This document shows positions 27,901-35,971 of a stretch of 64,000 nucleotides of DNA, in pieces. The stretch is from assembly GCA_964387795.1 (NCBI GenBank), contig CAYLYP010000006.1, forward strand, positions 6,844 through 70,843, read 5' to 3'. Positions within the stretch are counted from its first letter, which is position 1, and every line of letters starts with the position of its first letter. The notes under the pieces are model-generated. The model made no database searches. It saw only the letters and a program-made list of their open reading frames with translations, and was not told the DNA's origin. The DNA comes from CAYLYP01 sp964387795. Its GTDB lineage: Bacteria; Bacteroidota; Bacteroidia; Bacteroidales; UBA7960. The position numbers and the translations under genes were made by a program.

Positions 27901-29447
27901 AAGCAAATTTTAATGGATATGAATATGTTTCACAACATCCAAGCCAGGAAGGATTGAAATTCTTTTCATCAACAGCCACTTATGATGTAAATTCAAATAT
28001 GCTTCATTGCACGGATGTAAAAGTTGTAAAAGTTGCTGATGCCGCTATTTACCCATCCAATAATGAGTTGTTTGTATTGCCCCGTGCTGAGATAAAAAGT
28101 TTGGGAAACGCAGTTGTTTTAGCAAACCGTGAAAGCCAGTATCACCAGTTTTACAATGCGAAGGTCAATATCCTTGGGAGCAACCGTTATGATGCTGTTG
28201 GGTATTATGATTATATTGATGAGACACAAAATGCACAACAAGTGTTTTTTGATAAGATACAGGTTGGGCCTGCCTTAATAACAATTGCAAGTGGCGTGCT
28301 TGAAGAAAAGGCAGATTTTACAATCAGCCCTTATTTTAAATATAAGGGCAACATACAGTTGTATGCCCCCCGAAAACATTTGCAGTTTGTGGGTTCGACA
28401 ATGATAACGGAGTATTGTGATTCATTGAAGCCGGGATGGTTGAAGTTTGATGCCATAATTAATCCTGATTCAGTTTATATCCCATTAACAGAGAAATTAG
28501 AGAATGATGCAAATGCAGAGGTATTTGAAGGTGTGATGATTGGAACGGATCCTTTTGCAGTATATACCTCATGGTATTCAAGAAAAAAGCATTATGCAGA
28601 TATCCTGATGTTGCCGGTAAGCGGATCAATGTTTTATGAAAAACTGGCAGGTGAGTATCGGATAACCTCGTCTCAGAAGGTGCAAAATGCCAATCTGCCT
28701 GATGCAATGATTAACTTTATCCCAAAAGAATGCAGGACTTATGGTGAAGGATATTTAACAGTATCCAATGATTTTGGCCAGTTTAAATGCGAAACGTATG
28801 GAGAAGTGAACCAATACCCGGGCACTGACTCAGTTGCCTTGAATATGGTAATGGCAATGGATTTCTTTTTTCACCCCACCTCTTTGGCAATAATGGAAGA
28901 CGCAATCAGCAAGAATGCCACATTACAGCCAATCAATCTTAACCGTTTTAAATATACAAAATATCTTTCATCGAAGGTGGGTGTTGAATTGAGTGATCAA
29001 TTAATAACAGAGTATTCTTCACTCGGTTCATACAGGGATTATCCAAAGGAACTGGAGCATACGATATTTTTGGCAGATGTAAAGTTTCGGTGGGACAAAA
29101 GGACCCGTTCCTTTATCAGCTACGGGAAGATAGGGATTGGGAGTATTGGCAAACAGGCAATAAACAAATATGTGAATGGGTACATTCAGATAAAAAAGCA
29201 AAGGGGAGGGGATTTGATAAATGTTTATCTCCAACCCTCGGAGGATAAAAGTGAGTATTATTATTTCTCGTATGCAAGGGGATTGATGCAGGCTTTTTCG
29301 TCAAACAATGATTTTAATATTGCCATTCAGGAAGCCAAGCCAAAGCAAAAGGTATTGGAAGTTGAAAAAGGAGAAGAAACATACACCTATCTTTTGTCGA
29401 GTGATCGAAGGATCTATGACTTTTTAAGAGAAGTTGAAAACAGATAA
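24957..29447 (+). CDS. Very large exported protein of unknown function (about 1,496 aa)
   Basis: I do not recognise a characterised family. ATG at 24957 is preferred (MKRYPFLF...), since it starts a clean signal peptide ending near KIQAQ; an ATG four codons earlier is also possible. An early alpha-helical part (about 20-130) is followed by long, mainly beta sequence with repeated short strands ending in phrases such as FYGKEFFFEYN and FDGLVTNGKLEFLNATFN, recalling stacked-strand envelope proteins. Around 470-520 EELARGIKMSPPQVKSLV looks like a winged-helix motif, odd for an exported protein. There is no T9SS domain and no obvious barrel end. It lies between prmA and plsY on the same strand. 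Probably periplasmic or outer-membrane associated. Confidence 0.75.
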   Translation: MKRYPFLFIIVISLFGIKIQAQQAVSSFTPEPQAFAIELGQVFQTVEGADKKLAEAFYQEFLVFWGQGGLNELQQQQIYSVMNNFLKLRLQPWPDYALYLDALMKFSNTPDYQKNFDAWHNCIIPLMDIRYQKQLIAFLERSKLLFTQGILYESTSVKWTVNSPAFLMECVDGKNYIDFKKVTLTGYSQGDSTRIEKTSGRYSVSDNKWEGEKGLFTWERTQLAKDKVYAELSDYKIDLKGAQFKADSVLFYNKNFFNYPIIGVLTEKVLAEVKAETATFPRFDSYLQYHEILGLFPDIDYNGGFSMQGSRVIGSGTSKQEAYLNVWRHDSLLMRISSRVFSIREDRLVSEKASVTIYYSGDSIYHPGLNVRYLHNGREFSFIRDVINSNQPPFYNTFHKVDMYCEGIFWKMDEQKMELKQTMGLSKEGEAFFESRDYFSELRYHRLQGADEVHPLIRIRDYSNRIYSREFTVEELARGIKMSPPQVKSLVGQLTQYGFLSYNSETELITLHDRLFDNIQAKAGRKDYDIIRIRSVAPVNAYINLSSFDLELKGVEKIPLSEARNVVIYPYQQQLMMTKNRDMYFHGKIESGLFDFYGKEFFFEYNPFKINLINTDSMTFYVESRERNERGEYPLVKVRTVLEAINGDLLVDNPRNKSGNLPYPRYPIFNSNNESFVYYDKEYVQSGSYNRENFYFKLIPFTIDSLDNATTDNIRFNGVFISTGVFPDFYDYLTVQHDYSLGFNSHTPPEGYPVYGEKGQYYGPIDMSFDGLVTNGKLEFLNATFNAEHMIMFLDSARAITKDFTLEPKTTGVEYPGVKGESLSVLWLPHQDEMYFSNTNKEKPIQLFDGLATFNGEMKLTPEDLGGKGKVGFYNSELTSEDYTFKNKELFADKSNLKIFTPDGKNTSFEFKDYSTYADFENARAEFKSNSHKSTMDFPINRYSAYVSKMEWDLKSGMLSLLNEDYPDLDKVNNMSINELAKANFNGYEYVSQHPSQEGLKFFSSTATYDVNSNMLHCTDVKVVKVADAAIYPSNNELFVLPRAEIKSLGNAVVLANRESQYHQFYNAKVNILGSNRYDAVGYYDYIDETQNAQQVFFDKIQVGPALITIASGVLEEKADFTISPYFKYKGNIQLYAPRKHLQFVGSTMITEYCDSLKPGWLKFDAIINPDSVYIPLTEKLENDANAEVFEGVMIGTDPFAVYTSWYSRKKHYADILMLPVSGSMFYEKLAGEYRITSSQKVQNANLPDAMINFIPKECRTYGEGYLTVSNDFGQFKCETYGEVNQYPGTDSVALNMVMAMDFFFHPTSLAIMEDAISKNATLQPINLNRFKYTKYLSSKVGVELSDQLITEYSSLGSYRDYPKELEHTIFLADVKFRWDKRTRSFISYGKIGIGSIGKQAINKYVNGYIQIKKQRGGDLINVYLQPSEDKSEYYYFSYARGLMQAFSSNNDFNIAIQEAKPKQKVLEVEKGEETYTYLLSSDRRIYDFLREVENR

Positions 29448-29494
29448 TCCAATATCCGCAATGATTATTACTTTTGCAAAAAAAAAGATAAAGA

Positions 29495-30151
29495 ATGGCA
29501 CAGATCATTGAAATTGGATTTGCATTAGTTTTTGCATATTTATTGGGTTCTATACCAACATCTGTATGGATAGGGAAAGGGTTCTTCGGAATAGATGTTA
29601 GGGAACATGGGAGTGGAAATGCAGGGGCAACCAATACGCTTAGGGTGTTAGGGCCCAGGATGGGATTGTTGGTTTTATTGTTGGATGCACTTAAGGGTTT
29701 TGTGGCAGTATGGCTTGCCAATTGGCTTGGCCCGGGCCCGGATGATGAACAGCTTTTCGTTTTTTTTCAGTTAGGTCTGGCTGTATTGGCTGTGCTGGGA
29801 CATATTTTCCCGGTTTTCGCGGGCTTTAGGGGCGGTAAAGGCATCGCAACCCTTCTTGGTGTGGTAACTGCAATATTCCCCGCTGCTGTTGGAATATGCC
29901 TGCTTATTTTTCTGCTCGTCTTTATCCCTTGGAGGTACGTTTCATTGGCTTCAATAATCACAGCAATTTCTTTTCCCATTGTTCTGATTTTTGTATTAGG
30001 TGAAACGCAGTGGCCACGGATCGTATTCTCGATCCTGGTAGCTATTCTTGTTCCCCTGACACACCATAAAAATATAAAACGTTTGCTCAAAGGGGAAGAA
30101 TCGAAAATTTTATTTAAAAAGAAGGCCAATGAACCGAAAAATAATCAGTAA
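29495..30151 (+). CDS. plsY: Acyl-phosphate:glycerol-3-phosphate acyltransferase
   Basis: A 218-aa inner-membrane enzyme with about five helices that adds the first acyl chain to glycerol 3-phosphate, using acyl phosphate made by PlsX. The three PlsY signatures are visible: LLGSIPTSVWIGK with the following REHGSGNAGATNTLR, FAGFRGGKGIATLLG, and the C-terminal LVPLTHHKNIKRLLKGEE. It starts membrane phospholipid synthesis. A TACTTTTG box at 29469-29476 lies 18 bp upstream but has no -33 partner at the usual spacing; cotranscription from the large exported-protein gene is possible. Confidence 0.93.
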   Translation: MAQIIEIGFALVFAYLLGSIPTSVWIGKGFFGIDVREHGSGNAGATNTLRVLGPRMGLLVLLLDALKGFVAVWLANWLGPGPDDEQLFVFFQLGLAVLAVLGHIFPVFAGFRGGKGIATLLGVVTAIFPAAVGICLLIFLLVFIPWRYVSLASIITAISFPIVLIFVLGETQWPRIVFSILVAILVPLTHHKNIKRLLKGEESKILFKKKANEPKNNQ

Positions 30152-30246
30152 TTTAATAAAATGGTTCTTATTACGTTAATTTAGAAGGGAAAAATAATAA
30201 TATTCCGGTTTATTAATTAAATTTGTGCATTAACAAAATTGGTTGT

Positions 30247-30519
30247 ATGGTAAAAGAACATATTAAAGACCTGGGAAAAAATTCAGCAGGATATGCATCT
30301 ACCAGGGAGTTGGTGTTGTACAATGATGATTTCAATACATTTGATTTTGTCATTAAATGTTTGATTGATGTTTGTAAACATGAGCCTGAGCAGGCAGAAC
30401 AATGTGCTTTAATAACTCATTACAAAGGGAGTTGTGGGGTTAAGTGTGGTGATTATGAGACTTTAGAGCCTTTATACCGTGAATTGTTAAACAGGGGCTT
30501 GACCCTAGTAATTGATTGA
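30247..30519 (+). CDS. clpS: ATP-dependent Clp protease adaptor
   Basis: A 90-aa adaptor that binds N-degron residues and presents substrates to ClpAP/ClpCP. It contains the core YNDDFNTFDFVIKCL, the family's DDxxTxxFV signature, and CALITHYKGSCGVKCGDYE. The start chosen is ATG at 30247; an in-frame GTG eight codons earlier overlaps a TAAATTTG promoter-like box at 30218-30225 and is unlikely. No clp ATPase gene is nearby, which is common in Bacteroidota. Confidence 0.9.
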   Translation: MVKEHIKDLGKNSAGYASTRELVLYNDDFNTFDFVIKCLIDVCKHEPEQAEQCALITHYKGSCGVKCGDYETLEPLYRELLNRGLTLVID

Positions 30520-30561
30520 TAACAGACTTAAAACGTAATTGGTTCATTAATAACATAACAT

Positions 30562-31026
30562 ATGACCTGGTTCTTAATTATTAGCCTGATTCTGGTAGGA
30601 ATCATTTTATTGTTGCTTGAAATTTTGGTGATTCCCGGAGCTACTGTTGTTGGGTTAGCCGGAGGGGGAATGATTGCAGCTGGTGTGTATTTTGCATTTA
30701 CTGACTTTGGAGTTTGGGCAGGAGCATTAACATTATTGGGGGCATTAGTTATCAGCATTGTTTCTATTGTTCTGGCATTAAGGTCTAAAACATGGAACAA
30801 GGCAGCCCTGGATACAGAAATTGACGGTAAGGTAAATGTAATTGATCCGGATTCCATTCATGTTGGAGATGAAGGTGTAACAGTATCAAGGTTAAACCCA
30901 TTTGGGAAAGCACTTTTTAATGACAATTATTTTGAGGTTGTATCAAAGGATAACCTGATTGATCCCAATCAGCAGATTGTTGTAGTGAAAATAGACGGGA
31001 ATAAAATTATTGTAAAACAAAAATAA
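30562..31026 (+). CDS. NfeD-like membrane protein
   Basis: A 154-aa protein with two or three N-terminal transmembrane helices containing EILVIPGATVVGLAGGG, then a soluble OB-fold domain (about 90-154) ending with VVKIDGNKIIVKQK. This is the short NfeD form without the ClpP-like protease domain. NfeD proteins work with flotillins in membrane microdomains. The flotillin gene starts 9 bp downstream, so the two form the standard nfeD-floA pair. Confidence 0.88.
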   Translation: MTWFLIISLILVGIILLLLEILVIPGATVVGLAGGGMIAAGVYFAFTDFGVWAGALTLLGALVISIVSIVLALRSKTWNKAALDTEIDGKVNVIDPDSIHVGDEGVTVSRLNPFGKALFNDNYFEVVSKDNLIDPNQQIVVVKIDGNKIIVKQK

Positions 31027-31035
31027 GCAAACAAT

Positions 31036-32031
31036 ATGGAGCAAAATGTACTGGTTTTAATTGGATTTGCCATAGCAGCGATCTTTCTACTGTGGCTGTT
31101 ATTTTATTTTGTGCCACTTGGATTGTGGTTCTCAGCAAGGCTTTCAGGGGTAAGGATATCCCTAATCCAACTGGTATTAATGAGATGGAGAAAGATACCC
31201 CCATCAGAAATTGTAAATAACCTTATTGCAGCAACAAAAGCAGGTCTGAAACTGAACAGGAATGACCTTGAAGCTCACTTCCTTGCCGGTGGCAGGGTAA
31301 GGGCAGTTGTTAATGCTTTGATTTCGGCTGATAAGGCAAACATTCCCCTTGACTTTAAGAGTGCGACAGCTATTGACCTTGCAGGTCGTGATGTACTTGA
31401 AGCAGTTCAAATGAGTGTTAACCCAAAGGTTATCAACACCCCTCCAGTTGCAGCTGTAGCTAAGGATGGTATCCAGCTTATTGCAAAAGCCAGGGTAACC
31501 CTAAGGGCGAATATTAAACAATTGGTAGGTGGAGCAGGAGAAGAAACCATCCTTGCCAGGGTTGGTGAAGGTATAGTTACCTCTATTGGTTCTGCCCGTA
31601 GCCATAAAGAAGTTCTTGAAAACCCGGACAGCATATCAAAGGTTGTTCTTGCAAAAGGCCTTGATTCAGGCACTGCTTATGAAATCCTTTCCATTGATAT
31701 TGCTGATATTGATGTGGGTAAAAACATTGGTGCGATGCTTCAGATAGACCAGGCAATGGCTGACAAAAACATTGCCCAGGCAAAAGCAGAAGAGCGTCGT
31801 GCAATGGCCGTTGCAGCTGAGCAGGAGATGAAAGCGAAAGCACAGGAAGCGCGTGCAAATGTTATCCAGGCTGAAGCTGAAATTCCAAAAGCCTTAGCAG
31901 ATGCATTCAGAAGCGGGAACCTTGGCATCATGGATTATTATCGTATGGAGAATGTAAAAGCTGATACCAATATGAGAGATGCAATCTCAGGGAAACCTGG
32001 TAGTAAGACTGACAAGCCAGAAGAAAAATAG
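31036..32031 (+). CDS. floA: Flotillin-like protein
   Basis: A 331-aa SPFH/band-7 protein of the FloA (YqfA) group. An N-terminal hairpin-like hydrophobic segment (about 5-30) is followed by LWFSARLSGVRISLIQLV, MRWRKIPPSEIVNNLIAA and the SPFH domain with VQMSVNPKVINTPP. The C-terminal part is an Ala/Glu-rich coiled coil (about 235-290) that drives oligomerisation, then a short tail. It organises membrane domains together with NfeD. Length is as expected. A terminator lies just downstream. Confidence 0.93.
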   Translation: MEQNVLVLIGFAIAAIFLLWLLFYFVPLGLWFSARLSGVRISLIQLVLMRWRKIPPSEIVNNLIAATKAGLKLNRNDLEAHFLAGGRVRAVVNALISADKANIPLDFKSATAIDLAGRDVLEAVQMSVNPKVINTPPVAAVAKDGIQLIAKARVTLRANIKQLVGGAGEETILARVGEGIVTSIGSARSHKEVLENPDSISKVVLAKGLDSGTAYEILSIDIADIDVGKNIGAMLQIDQAMADKNIAQAKAEERRAMAVAAEQEMKAKAQEARANVIQAEAEIPKALADAFRSGNLGIMDYYRMENVKADTNMRDAISGKPGSKTDKPEEK

Positions 32032-32052
32032 GCTTTTAGTAATATCATTGAA

Positions 32053-32091
32053 AAGAGAGGTTAAGGAGTTTCTTTAATCTCTCTTTTTTTT
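32053..32091 (+). terminator. Terminator of nfeD-floA
   Basis: The arms AGAGAGGTTAA and TTAATCTCTCT pair through 11 positions with one G-U, around an 8-nt loop, and end in eight T residues. It lies 22 bp past the floA stop. Confidence 0.75.
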
Positions 32092-32161
32092 AATAAAAAA
32101 TGGATTTTCACTTTGAGCTTTTAAAATAGATGCTTTCCTTTGTAAATTATTTCTATTCAGC

Positions 32162-32566
32162 ATGGACAAGAGGTCAAAATACTGGTTTGTTTTAGTAGTT
32201 GTTTTCTTAGGGATAGGATTGTTTTTTATACTTAGGTATTCAAACACTTCAGTACCTATGAAAAGGATCAGGATACAAGATATTGATACCTCACTGGTGT
32301 TCAGGATACAGATGATGCCTCCCAGCCAGACTGTATATGGTTTGAACCTTGAGTTTAGTGGTAGCCTGGAGGGCACTATATTGGTGGCACTTAATGAAGA
32401 TGGGCAAAACGAAATATATCAGATAAAACTGAATGAGAAAAACATCAGGGATAAATATACCTTTGATTGGTATGTGCCTTATTGTGAATTAAAAATTATC
32501 CCCCTGACTTATGAAAGTGGAGATGTTTTAATAAAATACAGATTTCTTTCAACAAGCGTAAATTAA
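32162..32566 (+). CDS. Small membrane-anchored protein of unknown function
   Basis: A 134-aa protein I do not recognise. An N-terminal helix (FVLVVVFLGIGLFFILRY) follows a basic MDKRSKYW, so the remaining 105 residues probably face the periplasm. That part is rich in beta strands and contains LEFSGSLEGTILVALNEDG and YVPYCELKIIPLTYESGD, suggesting a small sandwich. The reading frame fills the gap between the floA terminator and the convergent universal stress gene. No promoter was recognised. Function unknown. Confidence 0.6.
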   Translation: MDKRSKYWFVLVVVFLGIGLFFILRYSNTSVPMKRIRIQDIDTSLVFRIQMMPPSQTVYGLNLEFSGSLEGTILVALNEDGQNEIYQIKLNEKNIRDKYTFDWYVPYCELKIIPLTYESGDVLIKYRFLSTSVN

Positions 32567-32590
32567 TGCTGCTCTTAGGAGGCCGTTTTA

Positions 32591-33472
32591 TTAGAAATAT
32601 GTCTCTCCCGGCAAATCATAAGCATGAAAAGCAAGTAATGGGATATTGGAATGGAAGAGCATTTGTTTTGTGAGGCCAAATTGGTAAACGCTTTCAAATA
32701 GCCTTTTTTTCTTTGTAGCCATAGCAATCAGGTCAATATGCAGGCTTTCGATACAGGTATTAAGAGATTCGAGGATGTTTTTTCCTTCCAGTAATAAAAA
32801 CTCATAACATCCATAAGGGACTTCGTTAGTGATTTTTTCTTTGTAATGCTCAAAGACCTGGCGTGCTTTACTAATATCGCCGCGGGAATCAATATGTACT
32901 ACAGATATTTTTGCATTAAATGCTGATGCGAAGAAGGTAAGCTTTCGCATAGATTCAATATCTGTATCTTCAAAGTCGGTTGCAAAAAGTATATGAGAGA
33001 TATTCTGGCTTGTATTATGAGCTGGAATTGCCAATACGGGGATGTTTGTCCTTGAGATGACACTACTTGTGTTGGAACCGATATTAATTCTGTCAAATTC
33101 ACTTTTGCCTTTTGTTCCCATAACAATAAGGTCAATATTCCTGAATTCGGCATATTTAACAATTCCGGTTGTAGTGGTGTCAATGCTCACCAAAGTTTGG
33201 CACAACAGTTCATCAGGTTCGGGATTAAGCTGTCGGCTTAGCAGGCGCAGCCTTTCTTCGAAAGAAGAAATAACGTCATTAAGGTCTTCCTCAAAGATTT
33301 GGCCAATTGTTGGATAGTCGGCAACAGCCATTCTTGCAGGAGTCATCTTAGGTTGTGCAAGAGCGTGGTAGAACAAACAACTGGCACCTAAGTTTCTGGC
33401 GATTTTAGTCCCAAATTCGGCTGCACGGATTGAATGTGGAGAAAAGTCCACGGGGATAAACAGTTTTTTCAT
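32591..33472 (-). CDS. Tandem universal stress protein
   Basis: A 293-aa cytoplasmic protein with two UspA domains. The first (about 1-140) begins KKLFIPVDFSPHSIRAAEFG and has the ATP-binding pattern VMGTKGKSEFDRINIGS, matching GxxGx9GS. The second (about 155-285) begins ISHILFATDFEDTDIESM but its ATP motif is degraded (LIAMATKKKRLFESVYQFG), so it may not bind nucleotide. Such tandem Usps are induced by starvation or redox stress. It is a single gene, convergent with the small membrane protein gene with 24 bp between stops. The 393-bp gap on its 5' side shows no clear promoter. Confidence 0.9.
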   Translation of the reverse strand: MKKLFIPVDFSPHSIRAAEFGTKIARNLGASCLFYHALAQPKMTPARMAVADYPTIGQIFEEDLNDVISSFEERLRLLSRQLNPEPDELLCQTLVSIDTTTTGIVKYAEFRNIDLIVMGTKGKSEFDRINIGSNTSSVISRTNIPVLAIPAHNTSQNISHILFATDFEDTDIESMRKLTFFASAFNAKISVVHIDSRGDISKARQVFEHYKEKITNEVPYGCYEFLLLEGKNILESLNTCIESLHIDLIAMATKKKRLFESVYQFGLTKQMLFHSNIPLLAFHAYDLPGETYF

Positions 33473-33865
33473 GTCTTTTAAGTTTTATTGTTATGCAGCA
33501 GTGTTCCCTTTCAGGGAAAGAAGGGATAACTCATTTATGAAAAATGAGCTCATGATTATGATTTCTTAGGGTATCGCTATTGACAAATGTACTAAATAGG
33601 TTATTAAAATTCAAGGATTTGACCCAAATTATTTATCATATATTGTTTATTGTTTGAAATTCGATTTTAAACAGATGTATGGGTTCACCTGACTTGATAT
33701 TTCTTTTGGTTTAAGGTGTGTGGAATGTGATTTGTTGGTATTTTTAACAAGGCAAATCATCAAAACCTTTAATAATTTTTGACATGGGGTATTTCTGTTA
33801 TCCAATATTTTAGGTTTATCTTTGTCTGGACAAGATTCATGTTTTATTTTTAAAATCTTTTTACT

Positions 33866-35959
33866 TTGGGCATTAAAATCATATTTGATTATCCGTGGTG
33901 GTATATTATCTTATGTCTTTTGGCCGGGGCTATATATTCACTGATTTTATACAGGAAAAACAAAAGGGAATCATTACCGGTATGGCTGAATGCTTTGTTG
34001 GGCGCAGTTCGTTTTGTTGCGGTTTTTGTTATCTCTTTTTTGTTGCTTTCACCAATGATAAGGCAGCGAAAGAATGAAATAGAGAAACCGATAATTGTTT
34101 TTGCCCATGACAATTCTTCATCTATTATGTCTGTTGCGGATTCAAATTTTTTCAGAAATGATTATAAAGACTTGTTAGACAAAACAATAAAGCAATTAAA
34201 TGAAACCTATGATCTGAAATATTTTTCATTTGGCGAATCATTAAAAGAGACTTATTCGGATAGCATGCGCTTTGATGAAAAGCTAAGTGACCTTTCACTG
34301 GTGTTCAGCGAGGTATCAAAGCGTTATACCAATCGAAACGTTGGGGCTATTGTATTTGCAAGTGATGGTATTTATAACAGGGGTATGAACCCGCTCTATC
34401 AAACAGAGGACCTGCCATATCCTGTTTATACGGTTGCCCTTGGTGATACAATCAGATATAAGGATTTACTAATAAAAGAAGTAAAACACAACAGGATTGC
34501 ATTTTCGGGGAACGTTTTTCCCGTGAATGTTAATATAGAAGCCCTGGAGGCAAAGGGTCAAAAAGCCATTGTAAGTATATCAAAAGACAATAGGATTCTT
34601 TCACGTGAAGAAAGGAGTGTTTCGGATGATGATTTCTTTGTTACTGTCCCTTTCCAGCTTGAAGCTTCTTCAGTAGGTATTCAGCGTTACCATGTTGAAG
34701 TTGCTGTTGTTGAAGGAGAAAAGACTATCAGTAATAATGTTCAGGATTTTTTTGTTGAGGTGATAGATAGTCGCCAGAAGATACTAATTCTAGCCCAGTC
34801 TCCCCATCCTGATTTGGGTGCATTAAAGATGTCTCTTGATGCAAATGATAATTATGAAACTGAACTTCAATTCATTGAGAATTTCAAAGGCAATATAAAT
34901 GATTACAATCTTATTGTTTTGCATCAATTGCCCTCAGACCGTAATTCTATGAAAAGCATTATGGCAGAGATTGTCAGGAATCAAACTGCAGTATTGCTTA
35001 TCGTTGGGACGCAGACAGATGTCAATGCTATGTCAGGATTATTCCCGGGATTGGATTTTAATCTCAGGTCAAACAACTATAATGAGAGCTTTGCAATAAT
35101 AAATAATGCATTCCCTTTGTTTTCGCTACAGTCAGGGACAATAGATGCCTTAGAGTCTTTTCCTCCACTGTTTACAAAATTTGGGAACTGGAGGTTTCCT
35201 GCCAATACGTTTGCATTGATTTATCAAAAGATTGGTTCAGTGGCAACCGAACAGCCATTGATGTTTTTTACCAGTAGTCAGGGTTGTAAGCTTGGGGTGC
35301 TGGGAGGTGAAGGTATCTGGAGGTGGAGGTTGACAGATTTTCTTAAAAATAACAACCATCAGGTATTTCAGGAATGGCTGTTTAAAACCATTCAATATCT
35401 TGCAGTTGATGAAGAGAAAAGCCCATTTAAAGTGAAAACCCAATCTTCATTTAATGAGAATGAAAATGTCATTTTCGATGCACAGGTTTATAATCCATCT
35501 TACGAACTGATCAATCAGCCTGAAGTGTCCCTTATTATCAGTGATGAAGAGGGGAGAAGCTATTCTTATGTTTTTTCAAGAACTGCTGATTCATATACCC
35601 TGAATGCTGGTGGTTTTTTGCCCGGCCTGTATTCATATAAAGCTTCGGTGAAAATGGACAGTAAGATATTAACAGCATCCGGACAGTTTTCTGTTTCAGC
35701 TTTAAACCTTGAAGAAATAAGGACAATAGCCAATCATAGATTACTTTATCAAATAGCAAACAAAAGCGGGGGTCAAATGGTTTATCCAAAAGAAATAAAC
35801 ATGCTGTCCGAAATGCTAAAAGGCAGGGAAGATATCAGGCCTGTGATTTATCAGCAAAAAAGGTTTGATGATATGATTAGCTTTAAATGGTTGTTTGGGA
35901 TTATTATCGGCTTGTTTGCTTTTGAATGGTTTATGAGGAAATATTTTGGAAGTTATTAA
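33866..35959 (+). CDS. VWA-domain membrane protein
   Basis: A 697-aa protein starting at TTG, with two N-terminal helices (about 12-28 and 43-62) and one near the C-terminus (LFGIIIGLFAFEWFM). Between them lies a von Willebrand A-like domain with the metal-site pattern DNSSS in FAHDNSSSIMS and a second Asp in VFASDGIYNRG, followed by Ig-like beta domains. It resembles conserved Bacteroidota membrane proteins related to the BatA/BatB group, but no MoxR-type ATPase gene is adjacent. Function unknown. A TATCTTTG box at 33817-33824 could be its -7 element. The M48 protease ATG lies 12 bp after its stop, suggesting an operon. Confidence 0.75.
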   Translation: MGIKIIFDYPWWYIILCLLAGAIYSLILYRKNKRESLPVWLNALLGAVRFVAVFVISFLLLSPMIRQRKNEIEKPIIVFAHDNSSSIMSVADSNFFRNDYKDLLDKTIKQLNETYDLKYFSFGESLKETYSDSMRFDEKLSDLSLVFSEVSKRYTNRNVGAIVFASDGIYNRGMNPLYQTEDLPYPVYTVALGDTIRYKDLLIKEVKHNRIAFSGNVFPVNVNIEALEAKGQKAIVSISKDNRILSREERSVSDDDFFVTVPFQLEASSVGIQRYHVEVAVVEGEKTISNNVQDFFVEVIDSRQKILILAQSPHPDLGALKMSLDANDNYETELQFIENFKGNINDYNLIVLHQLPSDRNSMKSIMAEIVRNQTAVLLIVGTQTDVNAMSGLFPGLDFNLRSNNYNESFAIINNAFPLFSLQSGTIDALESFPPLFTKFGNWRFPANTFALIYQKIGSVATEQPLMFFTSSQGCKLGVLGGEGIWRWRLTDFLKNNNHQVFQEWLFKTIQYLAVDEEKSPFKVKTQSSFNENENVIFDAQVYNPSYELINQPEVSLIISDEEGRSYSYVFSRTADSYTLNAGGFLPGLYSYKASVKMDSKILTASGQFSVSALNLEEIRTIANHRLLYQIANKSGGQMVYPKEINMLSEMLKGREDIRPVIYQQKRFDDMISFKWLFGIIIGLFAFEWFMRKYFGSY

Positions 35960-35971
35960 TCTTTTTTGGTT

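Noticed and set aside
24957..29447. LptD or AsmA-family assignment for the giant exported protein
   Set aside because: Beta-rich appearance alone is not enough; no signature of either family was seen.
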